Source of the DNA: Ruminococcus sp. 210702-SL.1.03
GTDB taxonomy: Bacteria > Bacillota > Clostridia > Oscillospirales > Ruminococcaceae
Assembly: GCF_020559915.1 (NCBI RefSeq)
Contig: NZ_JAJCLZ010000047.1
Location: forward strand, 1 to 7,746
DNA: 7,746 nt
Direction of reading: 5' to 3'
Numbering within the stretch: position 1 is the first letter of the stretch; every line of letters begins with the position of its first letter. Made by a program: the position numbers and the translations under genes. Positions 1-5,357 of this stretch are shown here, in pieces. The notes below the pieces were generated by a model that made no database searches, was not told the origin of the DNA, and saw only the letters and a program-made list of their open reading frames with translations.

Positions 1-1
1 T

Positions 2-1099
2 TATAATCATATTGTGGGTAATGTTGCTCCACCTCATGTTGAATTTAAAGCCGTACTGCCAACAAATTGGGAAACGATAACCCTAAAAAATATTTTAGAC
101 CCTAATAACGGAGCAAACTCAGATAATGATGATTTAACAGACTGGCAAGAAGTTGATACTGAAAGTGGGCTTATTACATGGGATAACGATGGCAATATTC
201 AGTTGCCAACTTTTAAGGATTGCTTAGAGAAAGCAAGCAATAAATTTTATGTTAGAAATGTTTTAGAGACATATTTAAAATATGCTCCAAGTACAATATG
301 GAAAGTTTTTTTAAACGCTGAAATATTGCCGATTCATTCCAATCCTTGCGATGCAGATACAGATGGTGATGGTCTTTTAGATCACGAAGAAGTGATATAT
401 ACAGGTTATACCGATCCATTAATACTATATGTATCATCACCATTTTCTAAGGATTCTGATGGAGATGATATTTATGATAAGTATGACTTAGAACCTTGGA
501 TTGTAAATGAATCATATGATAGAAATGCCGTATATGATTACATGAAGAAGTGGTCCGGAGATTATGACACAGTTGGTGAAAAGTACAATTATAGTGAGTA
601 TCCTATCTTTTCAGAATTAAGCGATAAAATGACTGATTGTACTAATTTTGCTTCTCAATGTTTATGTGCAGGTGGATTTAAAATGAATAATGATTGGTTT
701 TTTGGGAAAGCTGAAGGCTTAGCATCGCATATTCATGGATTATTTTCTCATACAGGAACATGGGATTATGGCTGGACTAAATCATGGTCTGTTGTAGTTG
801 ATAATTATAACTATTTTCGTTCTGAAGAATACGCGATGTATGAGGTATCTATAGGTAGAGATGAATCTATTGAGGAAGCTATATCCAAATATGATATACG
901 TATGGGAGATTTGATTTACTTTTGTAAAGAAAAAGGACCAACACATACAGCAATAATATCCAGTGTGCAGAAAGATGAGATTCTTTATGCTGGTCATACC
1001 AAACCAAGATGGAACAAGAAACTATCAGAAACATTTGACGAAAATGAAGATTATACAAATGTCATCATTGTTTGCTTAAACGGTAGGGTTCCAGCATGA
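2..1099 (+). CDS. Secreted calcium-loop protein with C-terminal Amidase_6-like domain (5' end cut by window edge)
   Basis: The frame is open to the left edge, so this is the C-terminal part of a longer secreted protein. The GTG at 14 is in frame but is not a convincing start, as no ribosome-binding site is visible. Numbered from that GTG, there are Asp-rich loops of thrombospondin-3/EF-hand type near residues 30-45 (DPNNGANSDNDD), 113-124 (DADTDGDGLLDH) and 147-158 (KDSDGDDIYDKY), typical of extracellular calcium-stabilised linkers. Residues 167-357 resemble the Amidase_6 family: YDRNAVYDYMKKW, then DCTNFASQCLCAGG with probable nucleophile Cys209, a SWSVV segment, GDLIYF, and THTAIISSV with probable catalytic His311. 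Amidase_6 is a papain/CHAP-like fold usually placed on cell-wall or secreted proteins; the actual substrate is not shown here. The stop overlaps the next start by ATGA, so the two genes are translationally coupled. The position at the C-terminal tip of a large secreted protein also fits a toxin tip. Confidence 0.82.
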   Translation, partial: YNHIVGNVAPPHVEFKAVLPTNWETITLKNILDPNNGANSDNDDLTDWQEVDTESGLITWDNDGNIQLPTFKDCLEKASNKFYVRNVLETYLKYAPSTIWKVFLNAEILPIHSNPCDADTDGDGLLDHEEVIYTGYTDPLILYVSSPFSKDSDGDDIYDKYDLEPWIVNESYDRNAVYDYMKKWSGDYDTVGEKYNYSEYPIFSELSDKMTDCTNFASQCLCAGGFKMNNDWFFGKAEGLASHIHGLFSHTGTWDYGWTKSWSVVVDNYNYFRSEEYAMYEVSIGRDESIEEAISKYDIRMGDLIYFCKEKGPTHTAIISSVQKDEILYAGHTKPRWNKKLSETFDENEDYTNVIIVCLNGRVPA

Positions 1100-1623
1100 A
1101 GAGAAAAAACATAATTTGTGTAGCCTCTAGCATTTTTATTATAATCTTATTGGTATGTGTAATAATCAAATTAACTTGTATCGTTAATCTAGATGATGGT
1201 TCATCAACATCGATATCTGATGCTGAATATCTTGAAGTATCGGACTTAAGAAAATTATATATATTTATAGATGACGATGAAAAAAATCTTTTAGAAGAAT
1301 TAGCAAAAAATATGATTTTGGATTCCTATTATAATAATGGATTTAATGATCAATATACAACCATTGTTTCTAATGATATTTTTAAAAGACTGAATCCAAA
1401 TAATACAGGAAATAAGTTCGATTTTGAATTAATCAGCGTGGATGTGCAATGCCTATGTAGTGAAGATAAGGCTATTGTATTTTTTACTAAGGATTGTTCT
1501 ATGCAATCGAGCAGCAATAGAATTGAATGTAAAATAGTTACAGACGGATCCATCCTTGATAGACTATACTTTGAAAAAATTAATGATGAGTGGAAAGTGG
1601 TATCTTTTTTACAATCGGCATGA
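1096..1623 (+). CDS. Membrane-anchored small protein, possible immunity partner of the upstream amidase
   Basis: This 175-aa protein starts at an ATG sharing ATGA with the upstream stop. Residues 1-4 are basic (MKRK), followed by a hydrophobic segment at about 6-30 (ICVASSIFIIILLVCVIIKL) that should act as an uncleaved signal anchor and place the rest outside the cell. There is no clear lipobox. The soluble part (about 35-175) is acidic and mixed alpha/beta and ends in YFEKINDEWKVVSFLQ, which resembles the last strands of NTF2-like/SnoaL-type domains; that is a pattern impression only. I do not recognise the family. Exact coupling to the 3' end of a secreted enzyme gene, small size and an external location fit an immunity protein for an amidase acting on the cell wall. 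It could equally be an accessory surface protein. A terminator follows directly. Confidence 0.7.
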   Translation: MKRKNIICVASSIFIIILLVCVIIKLTCIVNLDDGSSTSISDAEYLEVSDLRKLYIFIDDDEKNLLEELAKNMILDSYYNNGFNDQYTTIVSNDIFKRLNPNNTGNKFDFELISVDVQCLCSEDKAIVFFTKDCSMQSSSNRIECKIVTDGSILDRLYFEKINDEWKVVSFLQSA

Positions 1624-1663
1624 TTTTTGACTACCTAAAAATATCATATTAATATGCATAATC

Positions 1664-1702
1664 ATGGGACTGCTGCAGCGTGTGCTCAACAGTCCCATTT
1701 TT
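1664..1702 (+). terminator. Intrinsic terminator after the amidase operon
   Basis: A perfect 9-bp stem, ATGGGACTG (1664-1672) with CAGTCCCAT (1690-1698), has a 17-nt loop and is followed by a T-run TTTTCTC. It lies about 40 bases after the stop at 1623 and closes the two-gene operon. Confidence 0.85.
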
Positions 1703-1825
1703 CTCTCACTTGAAACTAAGAATATTACTGCGAATTTTCATTATTTAATTACAAAAAGAAAATATTAATAAATCAAGAACAAGCCTTACAGTTTACGTCG
1801 AATAAATTTATTTCGGGTAAAGAAG
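1703..1825. other. Intergenic AT-rich spacer
   Basis: This stretch lies between the terminator and the next promoter. One plus frame is open without a start codon from 1720 to 1872 (about 50 codons, ending KWYDTIVRV). It might be the 3' scrap of a lost gene, but nothing in it is recognisable and the next gene's promoter lies inside it. No RNA gene or repeat is seen. Confidence 0.4.
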
Positions 1826-1854
1826 TTGAATATATTGTCTTAAAATGGTATGAT
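1826..1854 (+). promoter_or_regulatory. Predicted sigma-A promoter of the PPC-domain gene
   Basis: The -35 is TTGAAT (1826-1831) and the -10 is TATGAT (1849-1854), with an exact 17-base spacer. The -10 differs from consensus by one base. It is 42 bases upstream of the ATG at 1897, after a terminator, which is where a promoter is expected. Confidence 0.65.
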
Positions 1855-1896
1855 ACAATTGTTAGAGTGTAATAAAACAAAAAAGTGGTGATATAT

Positions 1897-3319
1897 ATGT
1901 TAAAAGAAATTATGGCACGAATTGCAGGAATAGTGGTAATAATTATTATTGCAATTATAGTAAATTTTGTATTAAAAAGAATTCCAAACGATTCAAACAT
2001 CAAAAGATTTACGGAAATGGGGTAGAATAATAACCAATGTTGCTACAACAGTAATAACGATTTTAACATTTATATTTCCGTGGATATCTTCTCCGATATT
2101 TGATGAAGATACTGAAGAATATTATGACGAACCATCATATTCTGAGGTCGTAACAACATCAAGCACTACTAATAAGACTACCACCGCTTCAACAACGAAA
2201 ACTACTACCACTACTACTAATAATACCACTACAACTGAACCCCCTACAGAAAAAAGCGGTAATACTTACATTGATGCTATATCGCTGACAATAGGTGAAA
2301 CATATGAAAAAACTTTTACATATTCAGAGGATAATGATAATTGTGTTTGGTATATTATAAATATTTCCGAAGACGGTTTATTATCATTAACGTTAAATGC
2401 TTCTGCTGGAGTGTATTGCAATATTAATTTAATATGTATCAATGGAAATGATAGACTTAATTATGATTGCGGACAGGATCGCATACTAAATCTTAACACG
2501 CCTATCCAAGCGGGTGAATATTATATAAAAATATCCTATGAGCAATCAGGTACATATTCTTTAAATAGTCAATTTAGTACAAGCGGATATAGTAAAGATG
2601 AGGAAATAAATTCACCATATCAAAATGCTAAACTGATTGAATCCAATACTTTAAATGGCCATATAGGATATAAAAGTAACCAGCCTAACGAAACCGATAC
2701 TGATGATTTTTATAAACTAATTTTGAATTCTTTTCAATTATATACCTTTAATCTTACTATGGATTCAGATTTAAAAGCAAAGATATTTGTCATTGCTTCT
2801 GATGGCGCAACAGAAATATATAGCGATTACGGCAAGAATAAAGAAATTAAGCTTATTTGTCCGCTACAATCAGGAACCTACTATATTCGTATAGAGTGTT
2901 TGGAAAACTATGGCGGCTATCAATTGCAGATGAATTCTGTTGAAATAAAAAATTTGGACAGTGAACCTAATAATACATATCAAAATTCAATTGAAACAAA
3001 AGCTGATGAAACAATTAATGGTTCTATAGGCTTTGTAAACGATAAAAAAGAATACGATCAATATGATTGGTATATGTTTAATATTAATGAAAGGAAGCAT
3101 ATCATAATAAACACAAATTCACCAGAGCCATTTCAATACGAAATAAGATTGATTGGTACAGATGGAGAGCAAACTCTATCTTATACTACCTGTCGTGGTG
3201 AAATAGAAACTATTGAGTACGATTTAGAACCTGGTAGGTACTATATAAGAATTTATTCTTCCAATTATGGGGAATATGAGTTTAGTTATAATTTAAATTA
3301 TGATTTTAACGATGGCTAA
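1897..3319 (+). pseudogene. Membrane-anchored Thr-stalk protein with three PPC-like domains; interrupted by a +1 frameshift
   Basis: The N-terminal piece starts at ATG 1897 after a weak GTGGTG site and runs 42 codons to TAG at 2023-2025. The frame one base later is open from 1976 to 3319 but has no ATG, GTG or TTG until a GTG at 2411, which lies inside a beta domain. Joining the frames at GGG TAG (2020-2025) gives about 473 aa. It would contain TM1 (about 9-26), a basic cytoplasmic loop, TM2 (about 48-66), an acidic segment, a Thr-rich stalk (about 86-121, many TTT runs) and three related domains at about 122-228, 235-350 and 354-473. Each domain shows the PPC-like pattern: DDFYKL or YDWYMF near the front and GTYYIRI, GEYYIKI or GRYYIRI near the end. 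PPC domains (bacterial pre-peptidase C-terminal) are extracellular adhesion or processing modules; no peptidase domain is present. The downstream frame shows no further decay, so the break is recent, a sequencing error or a programmed frameshift. Confidence 0.7.
2153..2254 (+). repeat. Low-complexity Thr-codon tract (ACT/ACC/ACA)
   Basis: Runs of ACT, ACC and ACA triplets encode a Thr-rich, Pro-ended stalk (TTTTTTNNTTTTEPPTE). Such stalks are common between membrane anchor and outer domains in Ruminococcus-type surface proteins. The tract is prone to length variation by slippage. Confidence 0.7.
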
Positions 3320-3341
3320 CTTATTGGAATAATATAACATG

Positions 3342-3390
3342 AGGAGTATAACAAAAGCTTTTAAAGCCGAAAGTTATACTCCTTTTTCTT
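3342..3390 (+). terminator. Strong intrinsic terminator after the PPC gene
   Basis: A perfect 11-bp stem, AGGAGTATAAC (3342-3352) with GTTATACTCCT (3373-3383), is followed by TTTTCTT. The 20-nt loop contains the palindrome AAAAGCTTTT. It lies 23 bases after the stop at 3319. Confidence 0.88.
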
Positions 3391-3393
3391 AAC

Positions 3394-3429
3394 AGACCTT
3401 TTTGTTTTAAAAGCAGAAAGGTCTTTTTT
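3394..3429 (+). terminator. Second, adjacent intrinsic terminator
   Basis: An 8-bp stem, AGACCTTT (3394-3401) with AAAGGTCT (3417-3424), ends in a run of six T. Being only 10 bases after the first terminator, it gives a double stop between the AT-rich surface genes and the mobile-element module. It may belong to the incoming element. Confidence 0.8.
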
Positions 3430-3446
3430 ATGCCCATTTTTAATTA

Positions 3447-3467
3447 TTGGCAATGTTTTATTGCCAA
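3447..3467. repeat. Short inverted repeat in the leader of the sigma-like gene
   Basis: TTGGCAA (3447-3453) and TTGCCAA (3461-3467) form a perfect 7-bp inverted repeat with a 7-base loop TGTTTTA. No T-run follows, so it is not a terminator. It could be an operator or a leader hairpin; position alone does not decide. Confidence 0.5.
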
Positions 3468-3478
3468 ATACCCATAAG

Positions 3479-3516
3479 CCTTCGTTTTGATTCAGAACGA
3501 AAAATCAAAACGGAGG
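3479..3516 (+). promoter_or_regulatory. RBS-sequestering hairpin upstream of the sigma-like gene
   Basis: Bases 3479-3492 (CCTTCGTTTTGATT) pair with 3503-3516 (AATCAAAACGGAGG) over 14 bp with one G-T wobble, leaving a 10-base loop CAGAACGAAA. The 3' arm contains the whole Shine-Dalgarno GGAGG (3512-3516, allowing the C-G pair at 3511/3484), seven bases before the ATG at 3524. When folded, the ribosome-binding site is fully paired. No T-run follows, so it is not a terminator. A translational switch is inferred; the trigger is unknown. Confidence 0.65.
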
Positions 3517-3523
3517 TAAAAAT

Positions 3524-3964
3524 ATGAGCTATAATCATGGCTTGGAGGAAAAGAAATTTAAAGAACAGTGGCAGAAAACCGCTGAGGAGTACAGAAAAGC
3601 AGGGATGACTGAGAAACAGATAGCGGAAATTTATGAGTTTGACCGTGAGGTTTTCAACTCCAATCGGCGTTACAGAGAAAAAACAGTTGGACTGTTTGAT
3701 AATTCAAACAGCAGAACGCTGACGGTTTATGATGATTATTCGACAAACAATCGTTATGGCTGGATCGATGAGATTGAGGACATGGAAGTGTATTCGCAGA
3801 TCATGTCCTTGCCGGAAATCTGGCGTGAAGCTTTTACAATGTACATATTTGACGGGTACACTCAAAATGAAATTTCGTCAATTTTACTAAGAAATCAGTC
3901 GAATATATCCCGCGTAATTGATAAAATTGCTGAAATTTTAAGAAGTCAATTTTCAAACGCATAA
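3524..3964 (+). CDS. Sigma-70 region-4-like HTH protein of a mobile element
   Basis: This 146-aa cytoplasmic protein has a strong GGAGG seven bases before the ATG. The N-terminal part (about 10-55) is a charged helical segment with KEQWQKTAEEYRKAGMTEKQIAEIYEFDREVFNSNRRY split over residues 14-50, seen in small sigma-like proteins of clostridial conjugative or integrative elements. The C-terminal part is the sigma region-4 helix-turn-helix: LPEIWREAFTMYIFDGYTQ (96-114) and then NEISSILLRNQSNISRVIDK (115-134), with the recognition helix near 124-137. Sigma region 2, needed for -10 melting, is absent. It is therefore more likely a promoter-binding regulator or a partial sigma factor than a complete one. 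It is the first gene of the plus-strand module and its ribosome-binding site is masked by a hairpin, so its amount is probably tightly controlled. Confidence 0.85.
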   Translation: MSYNHGLEEKKFKEQWQKTAEEYRKAGMTEKQIAEIYEFDREVFNSNRRYREKTVGLFDNSNSRTLTVYDDYSTNNRYGWIDEIEDMEVYSQIMSLPEIWREAFTMYIFDGYTQNEISSILLRNQSNISRVIDKIAEILRSQFSNA

Positions 3965-4413
3965 AAAGGGTGTTCTCATCGGCTACAAGGTGAAAGGGAA
4001 AAAGGAGCGATCCAAATCCCTGAGAATCTTGACAACAGAATAACAGCATCGGGAAAACGTTAATCCTGCGGCCGGTATAAAATCTCGGCAGCCGCATGAA
4101 CCATACGCCACGACCTCAGTTGAGCGAGCGATCAATATGACGTTCAGACCTTTGGACAGCAACCAAAGCAGGCGATGAAACGCAGGAGGATAATGATACT
4201 TCCGCCCAGCCACAGACTCAAGCAATGGGGGCGGCTCTATGAGAACCATAGTGGAGTGAGAGGCTCATGAGATGAATAAGCTGTTCATCGTTCCCGATGT
4301 TCCGCCGTGACGGGTATCTAGGATAAATATCACGGAAATTCGTCTGAAACTTACGAATCAGACGAAGGCAAAACGAATTAATAAGGCGGTTTGCATTCTT
4401 TTGCAGACCGCCT
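3965..4413 (+). ncRNA. Candidate structured non-coding RNA between the sigma-like gene and the MazF/recombinase operon
   Basis: These roughly 450 bases hold no convincing gene and are richer in G+C than the flanks. Local helices follow one another: 3972-3978/4021-4027 enclosing 3996-3999/4017-4020; 4067-4072/4091-4096; 4150-4155/4163-4168; 4202-4207/4229-4234; 4237-4241/4247-4251; 4271-4276/4284-4289; 4305-4310/4330-4335; 4339-4347/4358-4366 (perfect 9 bp); and 4384-4395/4402-4413 (12 bp, one wobble). Nine-plus short-loop hairpins in series suggest a folded RNA or a long leader of the downstream operon. I cannot match it to a known RNA family. Alternatives are a transfer-origin region, or decayed coding sequence: several frames on both strands are open for 30-80 codons, though none has a good ribosome-binding site. 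Strand is assumed from neighbouring genes. Confidence 0.4.
4384..4413 (+). repeat. Long hairpin ending the candidate RNA region, before the operon
   Basis: AGGCGGTTTGCA (4384-4395) pairs with TGCAGACCGCCT (4402-4413) with a single T-G wobble and a 6-base loop TTCTTT. It is terminator-like in stem strength, but the following bases GTTACATATAAAA have no T-run. It is more likely an RNA 3' boundary, processing site or leader element. The AGGAGG of the next gene is 24 bases further on. Confidence 0.6.
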
Positions 4414-4449
4414 GTTACATATAAAAATAAAAGGTCAGGAGGCTGATAT

Positions 4450-4653
4450 ATGAAAGATAACGATATTCCTGAGAAATCAGATTTTTATAAATTTGGAGTA
4501 AACATTCCTGTACCAACAGTCAGGTTATCAAACAAACACCCATGTTATGGTTGTGTGTGGTATGACAAGAATGCTGATGTTCTTTTCTGCCCGTTTCATA
4601 ACTGCGTTAGGAACAAAAAAGGCTTTGAAGTTCCGCAAAAGGTGGCGAAATGA
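4450..4653 (+). CDS. Cys-rich zinc-ribbon-like mini-protein
   Basis: This 67-aa protein has AGGAGG seven bases before the ATG. The centre carries HPCYGCVWYDKNADVLFC followed by PFHNC: Cys32, Cys35, Cys47 and Cys52 with His30 and His50 nearby, a likely single zinc site. The N-terminal 25 residues are polar with VNIPVPTVRL; the C-terminal tail is basic (VRNKKGF, PQKVAK). I do not recognise a named family. It is one base upstream of mazF, so the two are co-translated. In toxin-antitoxin operons this is the usual antitoxin place, but it does not look like MazE (no AbrB-type or ribbon-helix-helix pattern). Its role is open: DNA- or RNA-binding accessory, or an atypical antitoxin. Confidence 0.75.
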   Translation: MKDNDIPEKSDFYKFGVNIPVPTVRLSNKHPCYGCVWYDKNADVLFCPFHNCVRNKKGFEVPQKVAK

Positions 4654-4654
4654 A

Positions 4655-5002
4655 ATGCTGATCAAACGAGGAGATATTTTTTACGCAGATTTAGATCCCG
4701 TAGTCGGTTCTGAGCAAGGCGGTGTTCGTCCCGTGCTGGTGGTTCAGAACAATATCGGAAACAGGCATAGTCCCACGCTTGTGGTTCTGCCGCTGTCAAC
4801 AGTTAAGAAAAACAAGCTTCCTACGCATATCTGCATAAGAAATTCAAAAATACTGCCTAAAGATTCGGTCATTCTTGCCGAGCAGATTAGGACAATAGAC
4901 CGCAGCAGACTTCGGAGCTATATAGGCTCATTGGACAGCGGGATAATAAATAAAATCGATGAGGCAATGAAAATAAGTATAGGAGTGGATTTTGATGACT
5001 AA
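4655..5002 (+). CDS. mazF: MazF/PemK-family endoribonuclease toxin
   Basis: The 115-aa length equals the family norm (Bacillus EndoA/MazF is 116). I chose ATG 4655 because the family begins MxxKRGDI; the frame extends further up, but that part overlaps the preceding gene in another frame and is unlike the family. Conserved blocks are RGDIFYADLDPVVGSEQGG (5-23), VRPVLVVQNNIGNRHSPT (24-41) with catalytic-type Arg25, LST (47-49) giving the Ser/Thr of the active site, KLPTH (54-58), and DSVILAEQIRTIDRSRL (70-86). It is predicted to cut mRNA at short specific sites in the cytoplasm when free of antitoxin. It follows the Cys-rich gene by one base and overlaps the next gene by eight. No standard MazE lies beside it. 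Its place in the element suggests a maintenance or post-transcriptional control role. Confidence 0.95.
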   Translation: MLIKRGDIFYADLDPVVGSEQGGVRPVLVVQNNIGNRHSPTLVVLPLSTVKKNKLPTHICIRNSKILPKDSVILAEQIRTIDRSRLRSYIGSLDSGIINKIDEAMKISIGVDFDD

Positions 5003-5153
5003 ATTCGGACAAGCAGAATACGGCGATTTTATGGCAAGAATGTTTGCCGATAAGCTTGATGAAATTCTTGAAACTACCGAAAAACAGAATTTCAACCGCA
5101 GAAACACAGAAGATATTTACAAAGAATTTGTATCGTCAAAAGATGCAGCTTAA
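4995..5153 (+). CDS. 52-aa charged protein overlapping mazF, candidate non-canonical antitoxin
   Basis: The ATG at 4995 lies inside the last codons of mazF (8-base overlap), with AGGAG at 4981-4985, and the stop TAA at 5151-5153 directly abuts the next ribosome-binding site. The protein is rich in Asp/Glu and helical in look: an N-terminal KFGQAEYGDFMARMFADKLD, then EILETTEKQNFNRRNTEDI and YKEFVSSKDAA. No cysteines, no membrane segment and no known family are seen. Small acidic partners often neutralise MazF, normally from upstream; here the overlap is downstream. Its real-gene status rests on tight spacing and good ribosome-binding signals. A generic small mobile-element protein is the alternative. 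Confidence 0.7.
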   Translation: MTKFGQAEYGDFMARMFADKLDEILETTEKQNFNRRNTEDIYKEFVSSKDAA

Positions 5154-5165
5154 GGAGGTATTAAG

Positions 5166-5294
5166 ATGTTAGGATTTTTTATTGGCTTGTTTGTCGGAGC
5201 TTTTATCGGCATGACCGCAATGTGTCTTTGCACAGCGGCAGGGCAAGCAGACAAACATGAAAACTGCACAGATTCGGACAAAGAAATTCATTGA
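5166..5294 (+). CDS. DUF3789-like 42-aa membrane peptide
   Basis: GGAGG (5154-5158) sits seven bases before the ATG. The peptide starts MLGFFIGLFVGAFIGMTAMC with a single Gly-zipper-like transmembrane segment (about 2-22), then CLCTAAGQAD and a short polar acidic tail ending at residue 42. This matches the small DUF3789 proteins (MLGF.xGxxxGxxxGxxxMCLC pattern) frequently found beside recombinases in clostridial elements. The function of that family is not known; a single-pass inner-membrane position is predicted. It could be a holin- or type-I-toxin-like peptide, but its conserved Cys pair and tail do not favour that strongly. Confidence 0.75.
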   Translation: MLGFFIGLFVGAFIGMTAMCLCTAAGQADKHENCTDSDKEIH

Positions 5295-5301
5295 GTTTGA
5301 T

Positions 5302-5330
5302 GATACCATTCCTAAAAAATTTGTGGTATC
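5302..5330. repeat. Inverted repeat upstream of the recombinase gene
   Basis: GATACCA (5302-5308) and TGGTATC (5324-5330) form a perfect 7-bp inverted repeat with a 15-base AT-rich centre, ending 27 bases before the recombinase ATG. It may be an operator or a leader hairpin. The ribosome-binding site GGAG at 5345 is not covered by it. Confidence 0.5.
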
Positions 5331-5357
5331 CTTGTTGGTTGAAAGGAGTGTGAGGAA

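Noticed and set aside
1720..1872. Start-less open frame of 50 codons before the PPC gene
   Set aside because: No start, no recognised motif, and it contains the predicted promoter of the next gene; too weak to call a gene remnant.
2153..2254. ACT/ACC triplet tract considered as a tandem-repeat array or CRISPR-like repeat
   Set aside because: There is no repeat-spacer periodicity; it simply encodes a Thr-rich stalk.
2411..3319. Taking GTG 2411 as the real start of the PPC protein
   Set aside because: It falls within the first beta domain, has no ribosome-binding site, and would drop the membrane anchor and stalk that are open in the same frame upstream.
3447..3475. Possible promoter for the sigma-like gene with TTGGCA as -35
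   Set aside because: At the proper spacing only TACCCA is found as -10, a poor match; no reliable promoter can be named there.
3834..4097. Minus-strand open frame of about 87 codons under the sigma-like gene end and RNA candidate
   Set aside because: Overlaps a real plus-strand gene, no ribosome-binding site, no family-like motif; explained by the stop-poor composition of the region.
4044..4178. Plus-strand open stretch without early start (about 44 codons) in the gene-free region, plus a stretch 3965-4058 in frame after the sigma-like stop
   Set aside because: They look somewhat protein-like, but lie in different frames, have no ribosome-binding signals and coincide with the hairpin series. 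Decayed coding sequence stays possible and is named in the RNA finding.
3983..4249. Minus-strand open frame of about 88 codons inside the RNA candidate
   Set aside because: No ribosome-binding site, composition follows the hairpins and not a protein pattern; a neighbouring frame is open as well. Kept only as an alternative reading.
4547..4654. Upstream extension of mazF to an ATG at 4547
   Set aside because: The extra 36 residues overlap the Cys-rich gene in another frame and do not resemble MazF, whose family starts at the ATG chosen.
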